A stretch of 64,000 nt of DNA from Desulfuromonas sp. TF (GTDB taxonomy: Bacteria > Desulfobacterota > Desulfuromonadia > Desulfuromonadales > ATBO01): positions 444,435 through 508,434 of the forward strand of contig NZ_KI421413.1 of assembly GCF_000472285.1 (NCBI RefSeq), read 5' to 3'. Below are positions 16,345 to 25,174 of the stretch, in pieces. The notes beneath the pieces are model-generated. The model was not told the origin of the DNA. It ran no database searches and was given only the letters and a program-made list of their open reading frames with translations. Position 1 is the stretch's first letter. Each line of letters opens with the position of its first letter. Made by a program: the position numbers and the translations under genes.

Positions 16345-17877
16345 CTACTTCAGATCTTCCAGATCGACGCCAGATTTTCCCGGCGAGAGAATGTTGTTCG
16401 GATCAAACACCCTCTTCAAATCGTGACAAACGTCTCGAAAGTGCCCCAACTTCCGCATCAGGTGATCGCCCATATCGATGCTGCTCCGATAGGGGAGATA
16501 GCCCACATCGCAATACCGATCATACATTTCCCGCACACATTGGTCGGCGCGACCACGCTCCTCAAGGTCATTGCGATCGAACAGGAGCCAGATAATGTGG
16601 TGCAGGTCGCGGCCAGTTCCCAGAATCAGTTCCGCTGCGTAGTGGAATCCATACTTGCTATAGGTTTCCTCGGCGATGCGAATCTGCCGCTGGACATGTT
16701 CGTTGGTTACGGGGGCCACCGGCGATATCCATTCCGCCCCGACCTTCCCCACCCAGCCGGACATGTCGAATTCGGCAAGGGGTTCCCCCCTCATCGCTTT
16801 CTCTCGGGCCCGCCAATAGGGGCTGGCCGCCTGCTCTGCCGCGTCGAGGAAGCGGCATTTGGGAATCGCCCTCGTGAGCGCCTCTTCGACTATTTTCCGA
16901 TACGTCCGGACCGTCTCCGGCGGGCCGTAGAGGGCGCCGGCGAAGTTCCATTCCCCGAGGCTGTAATCCTTTTTCAACCCTTTGAGCACTTCCGAATCAT
17001 AGTCGAACCGCCTCCCCACCCGGGGTAGAATGTTTTTGCTCTCGCCCCAGCAGGCCGTAAGGCCCAGCGCTTTCCGGACATGGGTCACACAGGCGCCGTT
17101 GGGAATCACCATATTGAGCTTGAGCGGTCGCAACACTTCCACCGCCCGGTACACTGCGTCCGGCTCCTCCATGACCACCGCCAGCGGTTCGTATGCCGGG
17201 GGCTTCGGCATCAGCCAGAAACCCGCCTTGGTCACAATGCCGAAATTGGACGATGTAAAGAGTCCGTCCAGGTAGGGCCCATAGCCCCACTTGAAAATCT
17301 GCCATGTTTTCGTCCCGGGCAGCGCCCCCGTCCCGGTGCGCAACACCTGCCCGTTGGCCAGGACAACCTCCATCCCGCAACTGAACAGAAACTTCTCCCC
17401 CAGCGGCGTGTAGCCCGCTCCCCGTTCGGTGATGTTACCCAGATACGAGGCATCGGGGCTGGCGCTCGGCACATCCATCCAGAGAGGAATGTTGTTGTCC
17501 TGCAGGTACTGGTAGAGCTGCCTGAAGGTTACGCCGGGCTCCACAAGCGCATAACCGAGATCAACGTTCACCTCCAGAATCCGATTCATGCGCTTCAGTT
17601 CCAGTATCACCATACCTGGCTTGGTCGCACACGCCAGGCCATAGCCATGGTTCTGGCCACAGCTCAATGTCCAGATCGGGACCCTGTACTCATTGACGAT
17701 TTTCAGGATGGCCTGTATCTCTTCGACACTCGCCGGTCTGACGACGGCAGCCGGCAAGATATTACCGGAGGCAATCATGTTGAGCGCATATTTCTTGAGC
17801 ACCTTCGGAGAGGTGAGAATATATTCGCCCCCCACTACCTCCTCGATATTTTTCAATGCCTGGTCTATCGGTTCCAT
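16345..17877 (-). CDS. PchF/vanillyl-alcohol-oxidase-type FAD-linked oxidase, copy 1 (divergent)
   Basis: This 510-residue flavoprotein of the p-cresol methylhydroxylase/VAO family has an FAD PP-loop domain at about residues 50-230 (QNHGYG, WMDVPSASPDASYLGNITERGAGYTP). The cap and C-terminal domain ends RVFDPNNILSPGKSG. The catalytic Tyr-Arg pair is kept (Tyr463-Arg464). The segment that in PchF carries the covalent-flavin tyrosine reads EFDMSGWVGKVG rather than a YxWRGGGGS type, so covalent attachment may be lost. It has no cytochrome gene of its own. It lies in the operon between EthD and SDR genes. Compare 48019-49608 and 49745-51244. Confidence 0.88.
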   Translation of the reverse strand: MEPIDQALKNIEEVVGGEYILTSPKVLKKYALNMIASGNILPAAVVRPASVEEIQAILKIVNEYRVPIWTLSCGQNHGYGLACATKPGMVILELKRMNRILEVNVDLGYALVEPGVTFRQLYQYLQDNNIPLWMDVPSASPDASYLGNITERGAGYTPLGEKFLFSCGMEVVLANGQVLRTGTGALPGTKTWQIFKWGYGPYLDGLFTSSNFGIVTKAGFWLMPKPPAYEPLAVVMEEPDAVYRAVEVLRPLKLNMVIPNGACVTHVRKALGLTACWGESKNILPRVGRRFDYDSEVLKGLKKDYSLGEWNFAGALYGPPETVRTYRKIVEEALTRAIPKCRFLDAAEQAASPYWRAREKAMRGEPLAEFDMSGWVGKVGAEWISPVAPVTNEHVQRQIRIAEETYSKYGFHYAAELILGTGRDLHHIIWLLFDRNDLEERGRADQCVREMYDRYCDVGYLPYRSSIDMGDHLMRKLGHFRDVCHDLKRVFDPNNILSPGKSGVDLEDLK

Positions 17878-17948
17878 AACTTTCCGCCTTGATAGTTAAA
17901 CTTGAAAATGGTCATCATCCTGTCTTTGAGGCCTGATGGGTTCCGGGA

Positions 17949-18260
17949 TCAAATCTGCACACTGTTTATCTGTACAAGCGGCTGAATGTTTGTGTAGTTG
18001 GGAATGTCCGCCATAAACGCCTCCGCATGAGGTGCGAATGCCTCCTGAAATACTTCCAGTGAATCAAACAGCAGATGACCCAGAGCAACAAAGGAAGGAG
18101 AGGAGCCGGGCTCCGGTCCGCCTAACCCCTTCTTTACGGCGATACCTTTGCATGCCGCCCCCAGTTTTTCACGGACCATGGGAATGTGGCGGTTGCTGTA
18201 ATAATCCATGTCGAACCGGCTTCCCTCACTTTTCGGGTAAAGAATCATTACTTCAATCAT
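17949..18260 (-). CDS. EthD-family small protein
   Basis: This 103-residue ferredoxin-like-fold protein starts at ATG 18260 behind AGGAGA. It has the EthD/DUF1330-like signature ILYPKSEGSRFDMDYYSNRHIPMV, including the conserved YYxxxHIPL-type stretch. EthD proteins accompany degradation of ethers and other hydrophobic compounds; their biochemical role is unclear, and some act as isomerases or lyases. The gene is 10 nt downstream of the MMPL transporter gene, so it is co-transcribed. Confidence 0.8.
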   Translation of the reverse strand: MIEVMILYPKSEGSRFDMDYYSNRHIPMVREKLGAACKGIAVKKGLGGPEPGSSPSFVALGHLLFDSLEVFQEAFAPHAEAFMADIPNYTNIQPLVQINSVQI

Positions 18261-18270
18261 CTCTCTTCTC

Positions 18271-20733
18271 CTATTCCGAACGGGATTCGCATGCACTGTC
18301 GCCGACTTTTTTCACCAGCGTAGAAGGGATCCTTACGGAAGCTTTTAGGGGCATGAGGAAGTAGGCCAAAGCGGGCATCAGGATGAGTGCGCCAAGCATA
18401 TTCCAGACAAACATGAATCCCAGCAGCAGGCCCATATCGGCCTGGAATTTGATGGGAGAGAAGGCCCAGGTGCAGACGGCCGCTCCCAGGGTGATGGCCG
18501 TCAGGACAACCATCTTTCCCGTGCCGAGCAGCGCATTGTAATAGGCCTCCGAGAGGGTCATACCCTCGCGCCTTCGAGCCAGCAACACGCTCATGACATA
18601 CAGGGCGTAATCGACGCCAATGCCGACCCCCAGGGCGATAACCGGCAGCGTGGCCACCTTCACCCCGATGCCGAGAAACACCATCAGGGCCTGGCACAAT
18701 ACGGAGGTCAACATGAGTGGCAAGATGGCGCAGACGACGGCGATAACGGAGCGAAAAGCGATATAGGAGAGCACGATCACCGCGATGTAGACCAGCACCA
18801 GCATCTGCGTGTTGGCCCGCTCAACGACGATATTGGTGGCCGCCTCGATACCTGCATTGCCCGCTGCGGACATGAAGCGGAGAGAGTCCGAGTTGTTCTC
18901 CCTGGCGAAGCCCTCCACGGCCTGCACCACGCTCTCTAGCGTCTTGGCCTTGTGGTCGGTCAGGTAGGCATAGACGGTCAAAAGGTCGCAGGGCTGGTTG
19001 AACAGGTCACGCGGCGCACGGGTGATGATGGCGTTGAGCAGATTCTGGTTGGGCGGAATGCCGTACCATTTGAAACTGCCCTCGTTCATTCCGGCGGCGG
19101 AGACCTTGCTCAGAGCTGCCAGAGAGGTAGTCGAGACCACCCCCGGAAGCTGCTGAAGCCGCCACTCGAGCTCATCGACCTTGATCAGGTTCTCGTACTG
19201 ACCACAGGCGTACTGGTCGGTCTTGACCATAACCACATACATATCACTGCTGGCCGAATAGTTCTCGACCATGAAGGCATTGTCGCGATTGTAGCGCGAG
19301 TCGGGCCAAAGCTCCGGGGCGCCGGGGTCCAGGTCGCCGATTTTCACCTGGGTGCTGACCATAAATCCGAGCACCCCGAGCACTGCGGCCACCAGCACTG
19401 CGGTATGGGCCCAGCCGGGCTTGGCAAATAGGTTCAGGAACCGCCACATGGGGTGCTGCGCGTGTTGCGCATCGGCGCTGTCCCTGAGCGCCGCTTCATG
19501 GCTGCGCTGAGTAGCCTTCTTCCCCACCCCGATGTAGGAGAGAAGAATCGGCAGCAGGACCAGGTTGGTAAAGATCAGCAGGGTCACGCCCACACTTGCG
19601 ATCAAAGCCAAATCTTGGATGACTTTTATTGCAATTACCATCAGCACGGCAAAGCCGATGGCATCGGTCAAAAGGGCGGTTATTCCTGTCAGAAAGAGCT
19701 TGCGGAAGGTATAACGTGCAGACACTACCCGGTGTGCCCCCCGGCCGATCTCCTGCATGATGCCGTTCATCATCTGTGCACCATGGCTCATGCCGATGGC
19801 GAAGACCAGGAAGGGAACGAGGATCGAATAAGGATCCAGCTGATACCCAAATAAGGGCAACAATCCCAACAGCCATACCACCGCGATGAACGAGCAGATG
19901 ACCACCAAAATCGTGGAACGCACGCAGCGCGTATACCAATAGAGGACCGCGGAACAGATAAGAATCGTCAGGCCAAAGAACAGCAACATCTGCTCCAGCC
20001 CGGCAATCAGATCACCGACTACCTTGGCAAATCCTGTAATGTGAATCGTGATGGTGTCAGTTTCATACTTCTCGCGCAACGACTCAATCTGCTGTGAAAA
20101 AACGTGATAATCCAACGGTTCTCCGGTCTGCGGGTCCCGGTCGATCAGCGGCACAAGAATCACACTGGATCTGTAATCGGCGGCAATCAGCTGGCCGATT
20201 TCGCCAGAGCGTTCCACATTGAGCCGCACCTGATCGATGCTCTCGGATGAGCCATCGTAATCGTCGGGTATGACCGGCCCTCCATCGAAGCCGTCCTCGG
20301 TGACACCGATCCAACGTGTCGCCGGGGTCCAGATAGACTTCATATAAGGCCGTTCAACGCCTTTGAGCAGAAAGATTTCGTCATTCAATCGCCGGACAAC
20401 ATCCAAATACTCCTTGGTAAAGATGTTTCCCTCGGGGGTCGTTTCGACCGCAATCCGAAGATTGTTGCCAAGTCCGGCCAACTGATCCTTGTATTCCAGG
20501 AAGTTGGCGATGTAGGGATGCTTGGTGGGTATCATCTTCTCGAAGGCGGCATTAAGTGTCTGCCCGAGCGCGAAATAACCCAGCACAATTGTCACCACCA
20601 GACATAGTGAGATGACAAGCAATCGGTTTTTAAACAGCAACCGTTCGAGAAAATTGCCTGAGTTTCTGTCAAAATCCGAGATGTCACTAATCACCGGATA
20701 CTCTGCCATAGGAGATGACTTTTTCTTTTTCAT
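18271..20733 (-). CDS. MMPL/RND-family exporter (HAE3-like)
   Basis: This 820-residue inner-membrane transporter has a duplicated architecture. TM1 is at about residues 35-55, followed by a large periplasmic loop (about 60-235) and TM2-6 (235-405). TM7 (about 440) leads into a second loop, then TM8-12 (640-800). GIDVDYALYVMSVLLARRREG and the earlier FAIGMSHGAQMMNG are typical MMPL membrane motifs. It starts directly at the stop of the Ycf48-like gene (TAAATG). The quartet MMPL, Ycf48-like, DUF1329 and DUF1302 recurs in degraders of steroids and other hydrophobic compounds, where it is thought to move substrates through the envelope. No outer-membrane TolC homologue is present. Confidence 0.9.
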   Translation of the reverse strand: MKKKKSSPMAEYPVISDISDFDRNSGNFLERLLFKNRLLVISLCLVVTIVLGYFALGQTLNAAFEKMIPTKHPYIANFLEYKDQLAGLGNNLRIAVETTPEGNIFTKEYLDVVRRLNDEIFLLKGVERPYMKSIWTPATRWIGVTEDGFDGGPVIPDDYDGSSESIDQVRLNVERSGEIGQLIAADYRSSVILVPLIDRDPQTGEPLDYHVFSQQIESLREKYETDTITIHITGFAKVVGDLIAGLEQMLLFFGLTILICSAVLYWYTRCVRSTILVVICSFIAVVWLLGLLPLFGYQLDPYSILVPFLVFAIGMSHGAQMMNGIMQEIGRGAHRVVSARYTFRKLFLTGITALLTDAIGFAVLMVIAIKVIQDLALIASVGVTLLIFTNLVLLPILLSYIGVGKKATQRSHEAALRDSADAQHAQHPMWRFLNLFAKPGWAHTAVLVAAVLGVLGFMVSTQVKIGDLDPGAPELWPDSRYNRDNAFMVENYSASSDMYVVMVKTDQYACGQYENLIKVDELEWRLQQLPGVVSTTSLAALSKVSAAGMNEGSFKWYGIPPNQNLLNAIITRAPRDLFNQPCDLLTVYAYLTDHKAKTLESVVQAVEGFARENNSDSLRFMSAAGNAGIEAATNIVVERANTQMLVLVYIAVIVLSYIAFRSVIAVVCAILPLMLTSVLCQALMVFLGIGVKVATLPVIALGVGIGVDYALYVMSVLLARRREGMTLSEAYYNALLGTGKMVVLTAITLGAAVCTWAFSPIKFQADMGLLLGFMFVWNMLGALILMPALAYFLMPLKASVRIPSTLVKKVGDSACESRSE

Positions 20734-21816
20734 TTAAGAGTTCCCACTGTTGTTTTGCAGCTCAATCCGCGTGGTTCCCCGAATGCCGCTAGTGATAAGG
20801 GCTCCATCGGCGCTCTGGAGCACATCTGTAAATAACGAGGCGTTCTCGACCGAAACAGGGTTGAAATGTTTCCCATCATCCGTGCTGCGCAGCACGGCCC
20901 CGGTCTCGTTCACAAGAACCAAATCTCCGTTGCCCAGGCGCGTGCCGGCCGTCAGTGTGACTGGCTGAGGCATGTCGACCCAATGCCAGCTCTCGCCGCG
21001 ATCGCTCGAGCGCAACACGTGGCCACGAAGTCCGAAGAGAAGAAGGTCTCCATTGAGGCTGCTCTGCATTCCGAAGAAGCTGCCCTTGTAGGGGGTCTCG
21101 ATTTTCTCGAACTGCTCCCAGTCGTCGCTGGCGCGGAAAACGATGCCCTGCTCTCCCACCACATAGACATCCCGGCCCACAATGCAGATGTCATACAGGT
21201 GCAGCCCCATAGGGTTTGGCACATTGCCCATCAACGAGCGCCAGCTTTTTCCTCCGTCCTCGGTGGCGAAAATCAGTCCATAGGCCCCCACGATGAGCCC
21301 TCGGCGGCTGTCGAAAAAATGTACCGACAAGAAGGGTTTGTCCGGTCCGCTATTGACCAGCCACTGGGCATTGCGCACGCGACGTTCATTTTGGCGACTC
21401 TCGGCGTTATCGGCATGCTTAGCTGCCTCCAGTTCGATGGCTGCCGCTTGGGTCCCATCGAGGAGCTTTTTCCAGGTGCGGCCGCCATCATCGCTGTTCA
21501 ACACTACCCCGCCGTGGCCGACGGCCCACCCTTTTTCAGGTGTGGCGAAAAAGACGGTGGTCAATGTTACGCTGACCGGCACCTGGGCCTGGTGCCAAGT
21601 CAAACCGTGATCATCCGAAGTCAGTGCAAAACCCCGCTCACCAACCGCTACCAACCGATCGCCGGCTTGCGCCAGAGATAAAAGCACCGACTTTCCTGCA
21701 CGCGGGCTTATGTCCGCCGGCTTTGCCAACAGGCTCTCCGCCCAGAGCTGCGAGGATGCGAGAAGCAGCCCCAGCAGGACGAGGAGGAAAACGATCTTCT
21801 CTAGCTTTCTGTACAT
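20734..21816 (-). CDS. Ycf48-like exported beta-propeller protein
   Basis: This 360-residue protein has a signal peptide (LEKIVFLLVLLGLLLASSQLWA). A seven-blade propeller of BNR/Ycf48 repeats follows, seen as repeated SDDHGLTW, SDDGGRTW, TEDGGKSW, SSDRGESW and STDDGKHF elements with GWAVGHGG-type turns. It is likely periplasmic. Members next to MMPL transporters are annotated as photosystem II assembly-like factors, but photosynthesis is not implied. Here it probably works with the transporter it directly abuts. A 14-bp UUCG hairpin lies just upstream in the operon mRNA. Confidence 0.88.
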   Translation of the reverse strand: MYRKLEKIVFLLVLLGLLLASSQLWAESLLAKPADISPRAGKSVLLSLAQAGDRLVAVGERGFALTSDDHGLTWHQAQVPVSVTLTTVFFATPEKGWAVGHGGVVLNSDDGGRTWKKLLDGTQAAAIELEAAKHADNAESRQNERRVRNAQWLVNSGPDKPFLSVHFFDSRRGLIVGAYGLIFATEDGGKSWRSLMGNVPNPMGLHLYDICIVGRDVYVVGEQGIVFRASDDWEQFEKIETPYKGSFFGMQSSLNGDLLLFGLRGHVLRSSDRGESWHWVDMPQPVTLTAGTRLGNGDLVLVNETGAVLRSTDDGKHFNPVSVENASLFTDVLQSADGALITSGIRGTTRIELQNNSGNS

Positions 21817-21892
21817 TTAGGGCCTCTTTCAAAAGAGTTGGAGCAATCTTGGTGTCCCTCACCTTCTTACTAGCCTGGACAAGTCAGCTGAA

Positions 21893-21924
21893 GGCTCCTC
21901 GGCAGTCGAAACTGCCAAGAAGCC
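21893..21924 (-). promoter_or_regulatory. Intercistronic UUCG-tetraloop hairpin
   Basis: On the minus strand GGCTTCTTGGCAGT pairs over 14 positions (two G.U) with ACTGCCGAGGAGCC around a TTCG loop, between the DUF1329 and Ycf48-like genes. There is no U-tract, so it is not an obvious terminator. It fits a 3'-end-stabilising or processing hairpin that would set different transcript levels within the operon. Confidence 0.6.
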
Positions 21925-21939
21925 TTCACATTGGTCGGA

Positions 21940-23286
21940 TCAGCGCATGCTATCGGCGGCCACGGCCTCTCCTGTATAAAAATCTGCCGGCTTGCGTTTC
22001 ACTACCCGATATGTCTCATCCATGAGCCCCTGTACGGTAGAGGCCGTATTAGCCTGCAGGTTAAAGACGATAACCGGCTTTACCACCATCGCCGGAATCT
22101 TTGGCACCACAAACGGAGTCATCTGAGAGGTTCGCCACAAAGTTCCATTTGCATCGTACCCATCCATCAAAACCATGATCCAGCTATCTTCGTCAAAATA
22201 GAGGCGACGTTTGGGCACCGCATGGCGTTTGCTTTCGGCTATGTTGCCTTCCACGACCCAGACGCGGTGCATCTCCCAGCGCATTTTATCGGGATTGAAG
22301 TGACGCTCTGCATAGCCCTCATCGACACTGGAGGTAACCAACTCGTTATTGTTATAAGGAATGTACATCTCCTGTTTTCCGACAATTTTCCAGTCGTAAC
22401 GATCCGGTGCACCAAAATATCCCTGCACTTCATCAAAGTAGTTGGCGCCCGAAGCGACAAAATCCGGTGTATCGTATCCGACGGTCGGCGCACGCCGGAC
22501 GCGGCGCTGACCTACCAGATACTGCCAGGCTTGGCGGTACTGCTTCGGGTCGATGCTGTCGTGGATAACCAGCGACTCACCTACCTTGAAGGCAGGCGCA
22601 GTGGTGCTGAACCGCTGGAGGAAATACTTCCCGTTCCATTCTTTCGCGGAACCTTCCTTATAGTAATAAGGAAAATCCCAAAAGTTGTCGTTACGCGTCG
22701 CAAGCGTACGGGTTCCATCGGCGGTAATAAGGAGGTTTTTGAATCCGTACTCGATGGCTTCAGCCTCAATACGCAAAAGGTAGTTCCAGACGATCTCCTT
22801 CCCGGATTTAGGAATTGGAAACGGGATGCCGCCGTAGCAACCCTCCATGGAGTTGCCATTGTCGGTCGGTTTGCAGTCGGTGGCGTTTTTTAAGGTATTT
22901 TCATATACATACTGGGGCGCCGCCGAGGTGCGATGCGTGGGATAGACGTCGATGCGGAAGGTGTCAGGGTATTTTTGGAATAAAGCCTGAGTCCCGGGCG
23001 TGAGCTTGTCGGCATATTCTGCCATATTAGCAGCCGTGATCTTGATAAGCGGTTTCTCGTCAGAGAACAGCTTTACGGGAACGTCTCCCTTGGTCTTTCC
23101 CGGAACCGAGGTGATTCCGCCATCCCATTCCGGGATGGTTCCCTCCTGGTTGCCGGCACGCTCACCGCCTAGCGGTGTCAATTTAGTCTTCAGCAATGCC
23201 GCTTCTTCAGCGGGGACGGCACCGTAACCATGCTGACCACCCATGAACAGAGTGACTGCCAATGCAGCTAAGAGTATCTTTTTCAT
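21940..23286 (-). CDS. DUF1329 outer-membrane-associated protein
   Basis: This 448-residue protein has a signal peptide (MKKILLAALAVTLFMGGQHGYG) and matches the DUF1329 layout. AKLTPLGGERAGN-like text near the N-terminus reads TKLTPLGGERAGNQEGTIPEW. Later come RAPTVGYDTPDFVASG (about residues 285-300) and the C-terminal LYFDEDSWIMVLMDGYDANG. DUF1329 folds like LolA/LolB-type lipoprotein-sorting domains and is almost always paired with DUF1302, as here, 20 nt after it. AAGGAG precedes the ATG. A role in moving hydrophobic compounds across the outer membrane is inferred from repeated co-occurrence. Confidence 0.9.
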   Translation of the reverse strand: MKKILLAALAVTLFMGGQHGYGAVPAEEAALLKTKLTPLGGERAGNQEGTIPEWDGGITSVPGKTKGDVPVKLFSDEKPLIKITAANMAEYADKLTPGTQALFQKYPDTFRIDVYPTHRTSAAPQYVYENTLKNATDCKPTDNGNSMEGCYGGIPFPIPKSGKEIVWNYLLRIEAEAIEYGFKNLLITADGTRTLATRNDNFWDFPYYYKEGSAKEWNGKYFLQRFSTTAPAFKVGESLVIHDSIDPKQYRQAWQYLVGQRRVRRAPTVGYDTPDFVASGANYFDEVQGYFGAPDRYDWKIVGKQEMYIPYNNNELVTSSVDEGYAERHFNPDKMRWEMHRVWVVEGNIAESKRHAVPKRRLYFDEDSWIMVLMDGYDANGTLWRTSQMTPFVVPKIPAMVVKPVIVFNLQANTASTVQGLMDETYRVVKRKPADFYTGEAVAADSMR

Positions 23287-23306
23287 TATTTTTTCTCCTT
23301 TAACAG

Positions 23307-24962
23307 TTAGAAGGTGCGCTGAACAGAAAACGAGATAAAATCCCTGTCCCTGTGAAACTGGTCATAGGACAAGGCCCCCGTGGGATCGACCACCCCACTT
23401 GCGTCGCCGAAGTAGTGAGTATAATTGAGCCCTGCCTGCCAGATCTTGCGGAAATCCGCCTTCACTCCGAGACTGACATCGCCGCCGTGTTCAGGCGGCA
23501 TGGCGCCCGCGCCCAGCACGGAAGAACGCCCCTCGATTCCATAGCCGACCCCAATCGGCACCTGAATGTCGGTGCCCGGCATGACTTGAAAGTATTCGGG
23601 CTGGAAGATAAAGCGCACCGCCGTGGCCGAGCGGGTTGCATTGGGATCGAGTTGGTCCGCGTTTTTCTCGATATGGTCGCGATAATTCATCGCCAACTCG
23701 CCTATAAAGGATGCTCCATCCCAGAGGGGACTTGCGGCCAGAACCGAAATGGCGGACACGTTGAGATGCCAGGTTTCTCCCACCGGATAAAGCGGATTGT
23801 GGCGTCCATCGCCGTTGCCAGCAAAATCAAGCACCACATTGCCAGTTGCCAGCAAGGGAGTGTTTCTGCGATAAGAGAGTTCCGCCGCTATGTTCGTTTC
23901 GCCGACCAGGGTGCTCACACTGAAACCGTAGGTCTCGATATCCTGGGCATAGACCAGGGCATAACTGCTTTGCCCGACGAGAGGCTCGACAGGTCGGAAA
24001 TAGAATTGCGGAGTCTTGTCGTGATGGCGTGTGGCATAGAAGCCGTACTCCGCGTCTCCGTGACGAATTTTAAGCTGCACACCACCTTGCCCCGAATTTC
24101 GCCCCTCGATGTCGTCCCCGCGCAGAAGCACCAAGGGCGCCGGTCCGCCAGTGAATATGTCGGGAAAGAAAACCACCTCACCGCCTTCGTCTGCAAAATC
24201 GGCAAAACTGAAGTAGCTGCCCGCGCCCGGCAAGCGCGCTCTCTCCCATTCAAACTGGTAATAAGCGCCCAGTGAAACTTTGGAGCTGAGCTGCAAATTG
24301 GCGGAAATTTGCTCCACAGGACGCAAAATCTCCTTGAATTGAGAGTTCGGCACCGAGAGCAACTTAATGATGTCGGGGGTCGCCTGCGCGGCGGCCACAC
24401 CATTCGCCCCGAAAAACAAAGTCTCTCCATAAAGCTGGGCAAACTGGCCGACCTTCATGCTCAAGCGCTTGTTCAGGGGCCTGAAGCTGCCGAAGACAAA
24501 GTAATCGAGCATCTCCGCCTTTCTTCCATGCAGCTTTTCGGTATCCTTAGTGAACTCATCGTTGTCGACCGAAAGCGCGTTGGGAATAACAAGATCGCTG
24601 TCGGTTTCGTCATTGTAAACAAAGTCATACCAAGCAGCAGCACTCAATCTTAAGCCGTATTTACGTTTATATTTCAGGTCAAATTCGCTTAACAAATCAA
24701 AGCGATTAGATATCAGTCCACGATCGAAGTTGTGATCTCCTGCGTCGATATTTGGGTTATAATTTGTAGCCGAGACATCTTCGTCCAATTTACGTACTCG
24801 TGCTGCGACACTGTATTTGATAGTATTATTGAATCTTGCTGTGATGTCGCTGTTACCAAAATCAATCTCAGTTGCATGTGAATAAATTGGAACACATAAA
24901 GTCAAAGTTAAGACAATCAATGCTATTTTTACCAATCCCTTATTTACACGAAACTCCTCCAT
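23307..24962 (-). CDS. DUF1302 outer-membrane beta-barrel protein
   Basis: This 551-residue protein starts at ATG 24962 behind AAGGGAG. The signal peptide ends near IYSHATE. The rest is beta-strand-rich with alternating polar and hydrophobic residues. It has DUF1302 hallmarks such as KYSVAARV near the N-terminus, LRLSAAAWYDFVYNDETD, and a final strand RDFISFSVQRTF ending in the terminal Phe typical of outer-membrane barrels. It is probably an outer-membrane channel for the pathway substrate. It is the second gene of the operon that starts with the HAD phosphatase. Confidence 0.88.
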   Translation of the reverse strand: MEEFRVNKGLVKIALIVLTLTLCVPIYSHATEIDFGNSDITARFNNTIKYSVAARVRKLDEDVSATNYNPNIDAGDHNFDRGLISNRFDLLSEFDLKYKRKYGLRLSAAAWYDFVYNDETDSDLVIPNALSVDNDEFTKDTEKLHGRKAEMLDYFVFGSFRPLNKRLSMKVGQFAQLYGETLFFGANGVAAAQATPDIIKLLSVPNSQFKEILRPVEQISANLQLSSKVSLGAYYQFEWERARLPGAGSYFSFADFADEGGEVVFFPDIFTGGPAPLVLLRGDDIEGRNSGQGGVQLKIRHGDAEYGFYATRHHDKTPQFYFRPVEPLVGQSSYALVYAQDIETYGFSVSTLVGETNIAAELSYRRNTPLLATGNVVLDFAGNGDGRHNPLYPVGETWHLNVSAISVLAASPLWDGASFIGELAMNYRDHIEKNADQLDPNATRSATAVRFIFQPEYFQVMPGTDIQVPIGVGYGIEGRSSVLGAGAMPPEHGGDVSLGVKADFRKIWQAGLNYTHYFGDASGVVDPTGALSYDQFHRDRDFISFSVQRTF

Positions 24963-25174
24963 TTGCTTGTCTCCCTTCAAATTAATTCGATTTTGCCTCT
25001 CCTGCTCATTGTGCTCCCTCAACCCCTGCTGCATGTGATGCCCTCCCTGCTTCCCGTGCCCAAATTTTCTAAACCTTGGAAAATACCTGTTGCCAGCAAA
25101 CTCTTTCATTTCAGCTTGAGCACAGCACTTTGACCTTCTCCTTTCTCAAATTCGTGAAAATTATCGGCTTCCGC

